Below, in pieces: positions 11,426 through 23,965 of a stretch of DNA of 64,000 nucleotides. The translations under genes and the position numbers were made by a program. The DNA is from Ursus arctos (Eukaryota; Chordata; Mammalia; Carnivora; Ursidae), in contig NW_026622764.1 in assembly GCF_023065955.2 (NCBI RefSeq), positions 75,013,333-75,077,332 on the forward strand, in the 5' to 3' direction. Numbering within the stretch: the first letter of the stretch is position 1; every line of letters starts with the position of its first letter. Below the pieces are notes generated by a model. The model was not told where the DNA came from. It saw only the letters and a list, made by a program, of their open reading frames with translations, and searched no databases.

Positions 11426-13388
11426 GGCACGCAATTCTCTTTGTTCACTGCTAAGAAACACCAGGAATCTAAAATCCTTTTCCTAACCCTCTCTGATGTC
11501 TAGAACTTCCTTTCAGGTGCCATTTAAGGTTAAGAAAGGCCTCAAACAAATGAATGGCTAAATGTCTCTTGTTAAAGACACCAGAGAGACAGCTAATATT
11601 CACCAGTAAGTCCAGGTCTTGAGCATGGTATGCAGAGTTACCAAATTGGATAAATCCCCCCAGTCATCTGCTGCTATATCAGTTTGTGCTTGCAGAGTTA
11701 GTTATAAAGACCATAAGAAGGAAGAAATCCAAGCTGTGTCAAGACTACTTTGAGAAGAATTATGATGGAAGCTTTTATTAAAATTCCTGATAAATAAAAT
11801 ACCATGGCATGGCTTATTTGTGAATGTGGGCTGTTCCAGGCCAATTTTCTTTAATCCCACTTTGCTCACCAACTGACCCATGTCTTGATTTCATCTGCTG
11901 GACATTACTGAGATAAAAAGAACATTCTCCTGGGAAGGGAGTGGGGATACAAATTGGTTTTCTTAAAGTAACTCCAGTATGTGTGAAATTTACTATAACC
12001 AGAGGATGGTCGGATATATAATATTAGATAACCACTGGCAAATTTTACTTTTTTAGTAAGCATGGGACAAAAAGGATTATTGTATGTATAACTGCCACAG
12101 GGGGGAAAAAGGAAAAATGATCTGTAAATACATTACTGACACTTAAATTTAAAGAAAACAGAACAGTAAACTCTAAAATTTTAGAGCTGTAGAGACTATA
12201 GAAATCAGAGTCTAGATTTTATAGATAGAGCAACATCAACTAGGTCCAACTGATGACGAGATTTAGATAGAGGATTATTGAACCCAATCAATATCTTTCA
12301 GTCAATTTTGATGCATGTAGTTTTTACCTTCAAGAATGCAATGTATATTAAATAGTAATGTCTTCTTTCTTTATTTGCTGAGTCATGTCCTGTAGATTAT
12401 GTAAAAATAAAACACTAAAATGAGAACTAGATCAGTTCTGCAGATGACTTAGACCCTATTCATATCCACCAAAATTTTTCTCTTGTAATATTCAGGTAAA
12501 GATAAGTTAGGGACTTGAACAATACAGATAAAATTCCAATGCTTTACTTCATTTTGTTTGGATGAACACAGACACTACATTAAAGAAAAAATAGACACAA
12601 TTTCCTACTATTTATCTAAAGATAAATTCAGACTTAATAATGGAAGCAACTTTTTCTTAAACAATCATTTAACAAACTAAATGTTAAAAAATTATTGACT
12701 TCTTGTAACTGCCACGGGTTTTGTTCTTTTCCTTATTTGAGTTGTGTGCATCAATCTTGGTGCATCTCCATTCCTGCTGCCTGTTTATGAGCAAAAAGAG
12801 AGGGAAGCAATAACTAGTAACTCCTTCATGTGTCATGTCTCTAAGTGTCCTGTCTATTAAAGGCAGCTGGATTTGAAACCCAATAGGACCCAACTTGCAA
12901 AGATAAGGAAACTAATACAGGCAATGGCCATGAGCATTGATCCACCTTTTCTAGGTCAACAGCTGCTAGTCTTCTGGTCTCTCAGATTAAAACATGGGAA
13001 CATGATGAAACATTCATGAATATATCATGCATTGATCTGAACACCATCACTACCCTCAATACCACAGCTTGATTTTTAAAGGAATAAACTCTTACCTTAC
13101 TATTTGTCAGAGGATCCAGAAAATTCTTTACTTTCACTGATAAGGCCCAAACTTAAGATAACAATAAGACCAGTATTGTATGATAAAGAATCCGTTTGAA
13201 TTGCTTGTGAAACATCTTTTGTCAGACTCCCTCAATTGGTGACAGCAAATGGTAGGAATCAATATATTTATAATAATCAAGGAAAGTACCATGATGAGCA
13301 ATGTTTCATAAGAGAAGCCTCTAATAGAATCACAATATACCATCATCAATTAAGTAATATTTCATTGCATTCATTTGGCAATGTTAAC
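11426..13388. other. Unique AT-rich sequence, no gene seen
   Basis: Short open frames at 12684-12893 and 13134-13349 (both minus) have no recognisable motif. A weak MIR-like stretch may lie at about 12160-12260. Otherwise I see nothing supportable. Confidence 0.5.
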
Positions 13389-13413
13389 CCAACTCAGTGA
13401 GACACTGAGTTGG
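13389..13413. repeat. Perfect short hairpin (inverted repeat)
   Basis: ccaactcagtg at 13389-13399 pairs perfectly with cactgagttgg at 13403-13413, giving an 11-bp stem with a 3-base loop. The flanks do not extend the stem. No role is known. Confidence 0.9.
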
Positions 13414-13701
13414 TCAGTTGACAGCTTCTACTGACTTCTTAATATGAGAGATGTATTAAGCTCATACTTACTGAAGGCACTGGCAAATTACTCCAGACAC
13501 TGCTATTTTACTTGATAAATCCAGAAAATGTGTCAGTACATTAGGGATAGTTATTTATAAAAAATACTCTACTTTCCAATAGAAAATGACACTTAAGTGA
13601 CACTTCTCTTTGAAACTGGACATCGACATCTTTAAAACATATGCACTTACACATGAATATATGACTCTGGGTTTTAATATCTATATAATACACATCCCAC
13701 T

Positions 13702-13737
13702 ACACAATTTAATCTTCTTACACAATTTAATCTTCTT
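13702..13737. repeat. 18-bp tandem duplication (two units)
   Basis: acacaatttaatcttctt occurs at 13702-13719 and again, identically, at 13720-13737. This perfect head-to-tail duplication implies a recent slippage or duplication event. Confidence 0.97.
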
Positions 13738-14999
13738 AGATGCGTGAATCACTAGATTATGGTGGTTTGGGAGAAATTTCTTTAAAAGCAGTATGGCTCA
13801 ACTTGGTATTTTCTGTAGCTATTTGTTACTGACAGACAAGGTATCGTGTGTATTTTTAACATCTCACAGCCTATATCCCATTCACTCTACTAAATATCTG
13901 CTTTCTTCACAGCCCATAGACACAGCTGTAAGCAAGTCTAACCACAGAAGGAAATTTTAATTTTTAAGCAGCTGATGAGATGGCAATCTGTCTTGGTTGC
14001 TGCCATAATCTTCCATTTAGAGCTGACATGTTTATTCTTGGGCATTTAAACTGTGGCCCAGAAAGCCATGAAGGGAGGCCAGTTATAAATGTTAGATTTG
14101 ATTGGAAATGACATTCCAAAATAAACATGCCAAAGCGCAGTGGAGCATTCTATGCATCTACAGTGCATTGCACTCAGCCACCCAAACCCACAGGCACACA
14201 AACACACTAGCGCACACAGAGAATTCTCAGCAACTACACTACACTCAGGCATGCAAACACAGAGAGACACGTGTGCAGTTTCTACCTGATTCAGTATGAA
14301 GAAAGAAAATGAAGTGAGCATTGGTCAAAACAAATGTCACTTTACTCAGCAGCCAAATGTGTAAGGAAAGCATTAGGCCCCATCTTCCAACATCATAAAA
14401 GAATATTTTTAAAGACACAGAAGGAAATATTCACCCTTAAGGATCAGCTGGGAGGTCCCTTTTACACATCACTCAATTCACTGATGAGAAAATAAATGAA
14501 TGAGAATAATAATTATAAAGGAAGGAATTGTTTTGAAAAGAGTATAGACACAAAAAGAAATATAAACCATACTGGGCCCACTGCCCAGAAAATCAGGCAA
14601 ACAAAGACAAAAACTGGAGAAACAAAGAAAAATAAATAAAGATGATATTTAAAAGGCATATTTTTAAAAAATAAAATAAAAGGCATATTTAGCAAAATAT
14701 AGACCAAAAAACTGAAAACAGCATGGACAAGTGTGTTTAGAAAATGGGATGACTGGGAGAAAGAATGAACAAAAAGGAGATGCAAATAGAACAATAAAAT
14801 ACTAAAATGCATCTCCTTCTCCATAGTGCTTTGCCTCAAGGAAATGGCCTACTATATCAAATATCTGTCAAAGAAGGAGGAAACTGAGGAAGGAAACTTT
14901 AAACTAAAAATCATTTAACCCCGCACCTGTTTTCACCACTTTGCCTGGAAGGACACACAGCTTGGATTTAAATTTCTAGAAGACAGTTTCTCCTTTGAA

Positions 15000-15001
<2 letters not shown>
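13738..15001. other. Unique AT-rich sequence
   Basis: No supported gene. A 27-base-spaced repeat of taaaaggcatattt occurs at 14650-14663 and 14677-14690. The overlapping open frames at 14046-14321 (minus) and 14102-14299 (plus) are mutually shadowing and carry no domain. Confidence 0.5.

Positions 15002-15051
<50 letters not shown>
15002..15051. repeat. (TG)25 microsatellite
   Basis: An uninterrupted TG run of about 50 bases, the longest pure dinucleotide tract in the window. Confidence 0.98.
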
Positions 15052-15052
<1 letters not shown>

Positions 15053-16639
15053 TTACTGGGAGGCACAACAATAAGAGAGGAATATTTGTTGCTACTTTAT
15101 TAATATAAACTAAACGAATACTTCCAAACCTTATTCCAGGCTGTCGTTAGATTATTTCTGCTGTTCATGTTTCTTTCAGCTGCCTCTTTTCAGACAACAA
15201 ACCCTCTACCACTTCAAGTCTACTGCTATTTGTCATTCTCTACAAAACATTAGCTAAGAGTTTTGCATTAACCTTGCATCATGGTTCAGTTTCAGGCTAT
15301 GTCCTCATATTTTACAGTTGTTATTGTCTCTGGTATTCAATGTTAAACGTAATGTATGGAGATCCTAACTTAGGTGAGCCCAGTGTCATGTACAGGTGAG
15401 GAATCTATCAACTTTTTTGACTATCTAGAATTTCAGATTTGGGGGGCAAAGTATAAATTTACATCAAATAAATGTAACCATCACCTTCATTGTGTGTAAA
15501 GTAATAACTTTCAAAATGAGTGTTTATTTCACCTCATTTTTAAAAATCACTTCCTGGATCTTCTCTCAACCAGAATATTATTTATTTTCATTATAATTCT
15601 CCATTTACTTTTATTCTTTTGGCTTGACCAAAAAAGCACATGTCAGCCTGTATCTGCTAGAATTTTCTCTAAGGTAATTAGATGAAGAAAGCATTATAAG
15701 ATAACCAGTTAACAACTGATCAATTTGGTCTATTTGGTGGCTATGGGCATGGAATGATAGGCTGGTAAAATGTTTAACTATGATATTTAGAGAGAATTTC
15801 CAATAATGTCACACAGGAAGAATCAGAAAGTTCATGCTTCTAAATGATGAAGAAATTCTTTTGTGCCTGCTCAATTTTTAACTTACTCTTCCTGCAAAAA
15901 AAATAGCAAAGTTTAAATCCCAGTCACCAAAGTGTGTGCAGCTCCCAAAGCACTCAGATGGAGGCAAGAGTGGACCTGCATCACTCTTACAACTAAAGGT
16001 TCTGGGATTTTACTCTACCTACCTGCAAGCTAGCAAGCTAGTTAGCTAGCCAGTTTCACTGATGCTCCAGAAGACACACAACTCTTGGGTCAAAGACAAA
16101 AAGTGTTATTACTCACAGGAAAAGCAGTAGCTGAAGGGTCAGCATAGCTGCATCAATTACCCAAGCCCAAGTCCCAAAGAACATGGAGGAACGGATGATA
16201 CGTATGAGTCGCATTAGAGGAAAGAAACTCTAACTTTGGGAAAGTTTTTACAGTAATAGCAGGATCAAGACTGCCCCCTCCCTCTTTTTAGGATAGGTGG
16301 TATCTAATCCCTCCAGGTTGTTCTCAATGCAAACAAAACCCTGAGAAATGGCCCAGGTAAAGAGCATTCAGGGACTTCAGGGACTTGAATTCTTGGGATA
16401 CACAGCAAGACATGTATGGGCATGAGAAACCCATGGAGTAGTGTGTCCCAACAGCAGCATCCAAATAGAGAAGCCATTTTTAGGATGATTAATCATTGGT
16501 GACAGACACTTTGAAGAAATCAAAGCCACTTTAGAAATGTAGTTAGTGGTAAAGATTGTGCTTCAAGTCTGAACTTGAAGGAATTGCCAATTGAAAGAAT
16601 TAGTAAGAATTTTCTGCAATTTTCACAACCTCTGAAACA
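15052..16639. other. Unique sequence, possible decayed LTR at 16.0-16.5 kb
   Basis: No gene is seen. Around 16000-16460 the composition and phrases look LTR-like but match no family I can name. A palindromic CTAG-rich stretch lies at about 16026-16051. The 9-bp unit ttcagggac is tandemly duplicated at 16367-16384. Confidence 0.4.
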
Positions 16640-16830
16640 GGAAAGTGACCACATCTGCCTTAGTTCAAACCCCAGCTATACCACTTACTAACTGAGGAAA
16701 TGATTTCATCTCCCTGTTCATTAATTTCTTATCTGTATTAAGGGAATAACAATAATGGTAACTAACTATTGCTTGTTGTGATTAAATTACTTAATTTATG
16801 TAGAAAGAATTATATAGGTGTTAGCTACTA
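16640..16830 (+). mobile_element. MIR SINE
   Basis: 'ttcaaaccccagctatacca', 'cttactaactg', 'tctccctgttcattaatttc' and 'aagggaataacaataatggt' follow the MIR consensus order. Confidence 0.75.
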
Positions 16831-17439
16831 ATTTTTTACTATTACCATTACTATCAGCACAATCATTATTATTTATTTCCTAGAATATAATGGATGGGAA
16901 TAATATGAAACACATTTAATAGAGCAAGGACAATGAAAGAAGGTAAACACATATTGGAATTAGAATAGAGACAGTTTTCTTAAGGATTTCACCAACTCCT
17001 TGTGAGATTGAATTAGTTCATATTTGAACCTAGTTTTATTATATTTAGTATGATGTATATAATTATACTTAAATTTTCAAATAACACATGAAATATTTCT
17101 GATACCATAATATGCAATTATTTTATTCTGATCAAATAAATTCTGCTGTCACAATAAAGTAAGTAAAAGCCCTACTCACGGTTTCAGTATAGAGTGATAC
17201 TGATCACACAGACCCTATCCAGTTGCTGCATCAGGTTCTGAAGCCAATCACTGAGATGTGCAGGACCCATAGAATGCTGCCTTACCAATGTTGCCTTATC
17301 TGCTGGGGTGTCTTATGTGTCACACCAATGCAGAATTTACTATTCATCAAAGAACTGTCCTCAATGATTAAAAATCAACAAGCCAGACTTCTACTTCCAG
17401 ACAATCCCAAGAAAAGCCCTCTTTCTACCTGAGGAACAA
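16831..17439. other. Unique AT-rich sequence, then possible L1 5' flank
   Basis: No gene is seen. The 69-codon open frame at 17223-17432 carries no motif I recognise and lies just before old L1 sequence, so it may itself be LINE 5' DNA. Confidence 0.4.
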
Positions 17440-20240
17440 GTAAAACAGCAGCTTAGCAAGGCAAAAGTTTTTAGGCAATACTGCTTTACTCCAGCTAAAA
17501 TAGAAGTCATGGCCCTATTCTTACCCTTGCTAGAAAAGATGGAGTGGGGAGCCTAGACTTTCATTTAATCCAGGCTAAAATGAGGCACCTCAGTCTCCCC
17601 TATTAGCGTGGTATTAAAGAAGGCTGAGTAGAAGGCTGAGACTTTCATACCTGCCAAATGGTAATGAGGCTCCACATAGCAGGGTCAGTGGAGACTTTGT
17701 GGAGAACCTGGACCTCCACCCTGACTCAGTAGGAATGAGGAACTCCTTAGCTCCTAGCTGTGATGATGTCACAGGAAGCCTCAACAGAGTCAGGTCTTTC
17801 ACTATTACTCAGTGATGATTGAGACCACCTCCCTGGTGTCAGTGGAGGTCATGTAGGAAGCACTGATAATGCACTCTCAGCTCTCCCCTCCAGGGAGGTA
17901 TAAAAAGGGGTCTTTTGGGGGAACCAGAACTCCCATCATTTTCCAACAGTAACAAGGAGCTCTCACCACCTTGGGCATCAACAGAGGCCAAGGGAATGGA
18001 CTTCTACTCACACCTGATAATAATAGGCAATCCATCTCCCATTTTTCTGCCAGAGATGTCAGAGGAAGCCAGCTAAAACAGGTTTAAATAAGATTCAGAG
18101 TCTCATAACATAATAACTAAAATGTCCTGGTTTCAATAAAAAATTACTCATCATACCAAGAACAAGGAAAATTGCAGCTGGGGTAAAAAAGACAATCAAT
18201 AGGTACTAACACTAAAATGACAAAGATGTTAAAACCTGACAAAGATTTTAGAGATAAAGAAGTCATCCTAAAAATGCTTCAATGAACTATTATGAACACA
18301 TTTGAAACAATTTAAAAAAGAAAATCTCATCAAATAGAAGATATAAAGAACCCAATAGAAATTGTATAACTGAAAAATACAATAACAGAAATACAAACTC
18401 ATTGATGAACTCACTAACAGAATGAAGAAGGTAGAGGGAAAAAATCAATGAACTGGAAGATAGAACAACATAAATTACCCAATCCTAAGAATAGAGAGAA
18501 AACAGACTGAAGAAAATTAACAGAGCCTCAGGGACCTATGGGACTATAACAAAATATTTAACATTCTTGTCATTGGAAACTCAGAAGGAAGGGGGAAAGT
18601 GGGTGAAGATTTAAAAAGTAGCTGTAGCTTCCCAAATTTGGCAAAAGCCTATAAACCTATAGATTCAAGAATCTAAAAGAATCTGAACAGGATAACTCCA
18701 AAGAATCCACCCCAAAACACAGTACAAAATTCTGAAAACTGAAGACAAATAAATAATCTTTAAAAAACAAAAGAGAAATAATACATTATCTACAGAGAAA
18801 AATAATTTGAATGACAGTAGATTTTTCATCAGAAATCATTGAGTCCAGAAGAAAGTAATACAATATTTTTTATGTTCTAAAAGAGAAGACCTGTAAATTC
18901 TATATCCAGGGAAGAATAGCTTTCATGGAATGAATGAGAAATCAAAACATCCTCAAATGAAGGAAAATTAATAGAATTATCACCAGCAGGTCTACTTTTA
19001 AGAAATGCCTGAAGGAAGTTCTCTAAACAGAAAAGATAAAAGAAAAAAGGAGAAATCTTGAAACATCAGGGGGAAGGAGAAAAGAAAACAAGAGAAATAG
19101 TAAAAACATGGGCAAATACATTTCTCTTGAGTTTCTAAATAATGTTTGAATGCTGAAGAAAAATTATAGCATTTAGACGTGGTTCTAAACATACGTAGAG
19201 AAAATATTTATACTTATAGAGTAACTACTAAAAAAGCTATACAAAGATATATACTCAAAAACACCAAAGACAAATTAAAATGAAATTTAAAAAAGTGTTC
19301 AGATAACCCACAGGAAGAAAGTACGAGAAAAAAAAAAAAAAAGAACAGAGAAACTAAAATCAGAAGGAACAAACAGGAAACAGAAATAAAATAGCAGACT
19401 TAAGCCCTAATGTACCAATAATTATATTAAATGTAAATGATTCAAATATGCCAATTCAATGGCAGAGATTGTCAGAGTGGATTTGAAAAAATGACTGACC
19501 ATATTTTGTCTATGAAGAATTCAACTCAATATAATGATATGGGTAGACTGAAAGTAAAATAATGGGAGAAATATGACTCTTGATTTTGGTCAGGTCATGA
19601 TGTCAGTGTTGTGAGATCAAGCCCCATGTCAGATTCATGAGCTGTGCATAGAGCCTGCTTAAGATTCTCCCTCTTTCTCTGCCCATCTCCACCCACCCCC
19701 CAAAAAAAAACAACAACACATCATCCAATAAGATCTGATCAACATTTATAAAACACTCTACACAGACACATTCTTTACAAGCACTCATAGAGCATACATC
19801 AAAATAGACTATATCCTGAGCCATTAAATAAACCTCAACAAATTTTTAAAAACTGAATTCATACAGTGTGTTTTATGACCACAGGGAATCAAACTAAAAA
19901 TCAGTAACAGAAAGATAAAGGAAAAACCTCCAAACATTTAGAAATTAAATGACAAATTTCTAGTAATGTATGGATCACAGAGGAAGTCTCATATGAAATT
20001 TAAAAATGTACTGAAGTAAACAAAAATAAAAATTTGCGGGGCATAGCTAAAGCAGTGCTGAGAGGAAACTTTATGATATTAAATGGTTATATTAGTAAGA
20101 AGAAAAAGTTTCAAATAAATAATCTAAGCTCCTATTTCAAGAACCTAGAAAATGAAGAGCAAAGTAAACTCAAAGAAAGACAAAAATAGCAAAGAGCAGA
20201 AACCAGTGAAACTGAAAACAGAAAACCAATCAAGATGAAA
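17440..20240 (+). mobile_element. Old LINE-1 (L1M) 5' half: 5' UTR, ORF1 remnant, partial ORF2
   Basis: The 5' UTR wording includes 'gcagggtcagtggagacttt', 'gctgtgatgatgtcacagga' and a TATA-like 'gaggtataaaaagg' at about 17897. ORF1-region phrases follow ('caaagatgttaaaacctgac', 'gaactggaagatagaacaac', 'aattctatatccaggg'). The endonuclease part of ORF2 comes next ('ggcagagattgtcagagtgg', 'agctaaagcagtgctgagag'). Stops and frameshifts are everywhere, so nothing is coding. A CAN-SINE fragment occupies 19575-19715, and roughly the central part of the endonuclease region is missing at that point. The left boundary is approximate. Confidence 0.85.
19575..19715 (+). mobile_element. CAN-SINE fragment, 5'-truncated
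   Basis: It starts at 'gactcttgattttggtcagg', inside the tRNA-related part, and continues through 'gagatcaagccccatg' and 'agagcctgcttaagattctc' to a C-rich and A-rich end. This is an older CAN-SINE subtype than the other copies in the window. No clear target duplication is visible. Confidence 0.8.
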
Positions 20241-21394
20241 TGTTAGGTAATACAGCTCCTAGAGTTGATGTGGATTCAGTAACCATAAATATCATGTCCA
20301 ATCATAATCTTCCTTCTGCTTCAGCAATATGAATGATAAAGAGAGGCAAAGAGAAGGCCATGGTGTGCATTTCTAAATACTGTCTTTATGTGATCTAGAA
20401 TCCTTCATCTTTCATACAGCCGAAAGAAGTTTCTGTCTACTACCATATGAAAAAATGTAACACAGGTTATTTATGTATTCATTCATTCATTCATTCCTTT
20501 AATAGATCTTTGAATTACATTCACCTTCCCTCAGAGTATTCATGGAGTGAGCTACCACAAAATAATAAGAATAATAAATAAATTAAATAAATAAACAGAA
20601 AAAGAATGTCTGAAAATTAATCTACACTTTGATCATGGAAGCAGGCTATGGTGGCATGTGGTGGCGTATAAGTCTGATTCCTTTCCCTAAAGCTTATCAG
20701 AAATTCTTAGTACTTTAATGCTTTGGTTTGGTAGTATGAGGTTGTACATTAGAAAGAAAGAACAGAATTCCAAGAAAAATGAGGCATATGTGGCCGCAAT
20801 TCCACTTTGTAAATTTTGCAGCATGAAGCATACCCCCTGTGGCTGTCAACCTTGCCATTCTACCCTGGCTGCCAAGTCCTCTTTTATTAATATGCTCCTT
20901 TTAATGATGACATCAAAGAGAATAACAGAGAGACTTTTTGTTTTGGTTTTGGTTTTGCTATGTCAGCATTACCCAAATATTAGTTTCACTATTCAGCTGT
21001 AATATCACATTCTCCAAATTGTTCCAAAACTAATGAAACTAAAGATAGCATCACTTATGCAGCTGGTAGGAAAGGGAACTCTGTTTGAGTGCATCAGTGT
21101 TTACACATCTCAATCATAACATAAAGTTTTCCAAATCTAATCTGATAGCAGCTAATGGGATAATTTAGACATGCCAACTTGTAATACCACATAAAATTAT
21201 GTCATTTAATTAAAGCTAAATTTATTAGATGCATAAGAAGTTCACACAAATAAAGTTGTAATCTAAAATGAGGAAGTAAAATTAAATTTTATTTGTGCAT
21301 GTCATGGTGGTTGAGGTTGGAAGTTTTTAAGATTTATATCATATGTAACTACATCATAAATATATAATGACCATTGTTAAAATATGTCCAATAC
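20241..21394. other. Unique AT-rich sequence
   Basis: No supported gene. A short (ATTC)n run lies at about 20475-20496 and AATA-rich simple sequence at about 20560-20600. The 94-codon frame at 20718-21002 has no recognisable domain. Confidence 0.5.
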
Positions 21395-21730
21395 AATGTA
21401 GAAAGAACACAGGCTTAGAGTCTCCAGATCTGGGTTGAATCTCAGTTCTGCTGCTAACCTTGCATGTAGTATTTGAAAAGTTACATAAACTATCTAAACC
21501 AGGGTTTTTTCCATCTGTTAAAAAATAATACAATTATTAATTCTATTTTCTCATAACTTCCCTTCTGAATAAGTCATCAATGTTGTCCTCATTTAAAAAA
21601 AACAGAGAGAGAGAGAAACTTGGAGTCAGGTAATTTGCATATGGTCACATGGGTAATTAGGATACATGCAGGATTTGAGCCTGGGAAGTCTGATTCCCAC
21701 ATCCCTTTTATGAGCCACAATGCTCTATTG
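21395..21730 (+). mobile_element. MIR SINE (long, with insertion)
   Basis: The first half reads 'aacacaggcttagagtctcc' and 'ctcagttctgctgctaacct'. The second half carries 'atatggtcacatgggtaatt' and 'aggatttgagcctgggaagt', the MIR core and 3' region. An A-rich and GA-rich stretch separates the halves. Confidence 0.7.
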
Positions 21731-22084
21731 TTTTCCTGACATACGGTTTTATTTCTAGGATCAAATGTGATATATCCATAAAACATCTTATAACTATCTA
21801 GCACATAAGAGGTACTCGCTATGCATTTTATCCTTGCACTATTAGTATTAACATTATTATATATAATGTCCCAATGACTTCTGAAATAAGCCAATGCTTA
21901 CATTTATTATGGAATCAAAAGTTTCTGTAGCCCTTATCTAGTATAATTCAACAGTCATGACATACATGTAAATCAGAATTTACCTTGACATAATTTGTAC
22001 TCATTTTAATGTTAATTGTAACCTTTGTTTTTACCTCTTTTTTTAACCTCATTTAAGTCCTTATCACACTCCAGTTAGAGAGAT

Positions 22085-22230
22085 GCTTTTCTCTCCATTA
22101 GACATTAAAATCCTTAAAGGCAGGAACACTTAATTCATACTTTATTCATTCTATTTCCTCAAAGCTGTACACAACACTACCCCAAAGTTAACATAAAATG
22201 AATATGTGAAGAATGAATGATGACTGTTTC
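22085..22230 (+). mobile_element. LINE-2 3'-end fragment
   Basis: 'taaaggcaggaacacttaat' and 'cctcaaagctgtacacaaca' followed by a 'gaatgaatga' end match L2 3' wording. Confidence 0.65.
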
Positions 22231-22288
22231 CTCATAATTTCTACTTTTCCATTTTGAAGAGATAAAAAGTCTAATGAAAACACTAGTG

Positions 22289-22502
22289 CTGGGCACCCGG
22301 GTGGCTCAGTCGGTTAAGCATCTGCCTTCAGCTCAGGTCATGATCTCAGGGTACTGGGATCAAGCCCCACGTTGGGCTCCCTGCTCAGTGGGGAGTCTGC
22401 TTCTCCCTCTCCCTGCCCCTCTCCCCACTTGTGCTCTCTCTCTCTCCTGCCCTCTTCTCTCTCTCTCTCAAATAAATAAATTAAATATTTTTTAAAAAAA
22501 AC
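22289..22502 (+). mobile_element. CAN-SINE with TSD
   Basis: It has a complete head ('cgggtggctcagtcggttaa'), body, CT-rich region and AATAAATAAA/A-tail. The flanking duplication cactagtg is at 22281-22288 and 22503-22510. The 73-codon frame overlapping it (22274-22495) is SINE sequence, not a gene. Confidence 0.97.
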
Positions 22503-22510
22503 CACTAGTG

Positions 22511-23469
22511 TTTGGGAAAATCAAGAACTTTCATCACATTTGATTTGCTCTAAAGATGAAGATAGGTTTTGAAAAATATATAAAGGTAAAAAGGCAGTTA
22601 TGTGCATAGGATCTTATTGACTTATCCATACCCTTGAAGTGGCAGAGAAGAATCAACATCCTCCATAAGAAAGAAAAGGAAATGATCTAAAAAAGTCTGC
22701 ATGTTCCTACATGCAGAATGATAAAATGATTCTAAAATCTTCCCAGGTATCATATCATGCTTAGATGAAAGTGATAGGAAGGAAAGCACCTGCTCAACTT
22801 TGTGATCAGAGAAGTTCAAGTTTCTGAATCTTTAGCCTCGATGCATGGTGTAAAAAGACCAAGGCCAATAATCTTGTCTGAAAATGATGACTGGAATGGC
22901 CCATGGAACAATCCCAAAGGTGCCTATGTCTCTAAGTGTTTTCAAGAAATTGAAACCCATGTTAATACATTACATATTTATAGATGTATTTTATTTAGCA
23001 AGCTTATGGCTATAATTCAAAGGTTAGAAGCAAATGTAGGAAATAAAATTCAAGTGTCATTTATAAGATTGTTTGCTTTATGTGAGTGGGACTTAGATTT
23101 CAACTTCACAGTAAATTATTAATTCAGAAGTTAGTGATTTAGAAGATGGTTTGTGATTATAGGTTCTAGTATGACATAATGAAAGAAATGAAATTCCTAG
23201 ACCATAAAGGTCTTTGGTTACATTTTTTTGGCATATGCTATAGAGAGCATTGTAAAGATCAGGGACAGAGATTAAGAATCTGTACATATGACCTAAGCCA
23301 CAGAGAATAAAGTATGTCCTTCATCTCTACTTCTTAAGGTACAAGAAACAGCTCAAATAATACAAACAATTATGCAGATACAAATCAATGCATTCTAGCC
23401 ACAAGTCTCAAATAGGTTCAGCTCCATCTCAGACTGTTAATGAGGCAAAAGTAATATACATGATTTCAC
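22511..23469. other. Unique AT-rich sequence
   Basis: A 106-codon plus-strand frame (22802-23122) has no recognisable motif. Its composition matches its surroundings, so I treat it as chance. Confidence 0.5.
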
Positions 23470-23825
23470 AAAGTAAGTTTCAAACTACAAAATTAATACA
23501 CAAAAATCTGTTGTGTCTCTATCCACCAACTTCAAACCATCGGAAAAAAAATTTTTTGAATCTCATTTATAATTGCATTAAAAAGAATAAAATACATAGG
23601 AATAAATTAAACCAAGGAGGTGAAAGACCTATATATTGAAAACTATAAGACATTAATGAAAGAAATTGAAGAAGACATAAATAAATGGAAAGATATTCTG
23701 TACTTATGGATTAGATGAATCAATATTGTTAAAATGTCCATACTACCCAAAGCAATCCCTATCAAAATTTCAATGGCATTTTTCAAAGAAATACAATAAG
23801 TAATCCTAACATTTGTATGGAACCA

Positions 23826-23828
<3 letters not shown>

Positions 23829-23867
<39 letters not shown>
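23829..23867. repeat. (AC)n microsatellite inside L1 ORF2
   Basis: About 19 AC units, grown from the L1 phrase 'tggaaccacaaa'. It lies 24 bases before a nested L1 insertion. Confidence 0.97.
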
Positions 23868-23868
<1 letters not shown>

Positions 23869-23891
23869 CATAGAGTAGCCAAAATTATCTT

Positions 23892-23965
23892 TTTTTTTTT
23901 TTAATAATGATTTTTTATTATATTATGTTAGTCACCATACAGTACATCCCCGGTTTTCGATGTAA
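23892..23965 (-). mobile_element. 74-bp L1 3' tail insertion, antisense, perfect TSD
   Basis: Poly-T, then the complement of the L1 3' end ('gttagtcaccatacagtaca'). The 16-base duplication tagccaaaattatctt at 23876-23891 and 23966-23981 is perfect. The host L1 sequence reads through once one copy is removed. Only the last 60 or so bases of the L1 plus its tail were inserted. Confidence 0.96.

Noticed and set aside
17890..17905. TATA-like 'gaggtataaaaagg' as a cellular promoter
   Set aside because: It lies within the old L1M 5' UTR and is part of that element's text, with no gene downstream.
22290..22400. tRNA-like sequence
   Set aside because: The tRNA similarity is the head of a CAN-SINE followed by the CT-rich region and A-tail. 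It is not a tRNA gene, and the same applies to the other SINE copies.
22274..22495. 73-codon frame with 'GTRVAQSVKHLPSAQVMIS'
   Set aside because: This is the translation of a CAN-SINE. Near-identical peptides appear at other SINE copies, for example 27193-27396.
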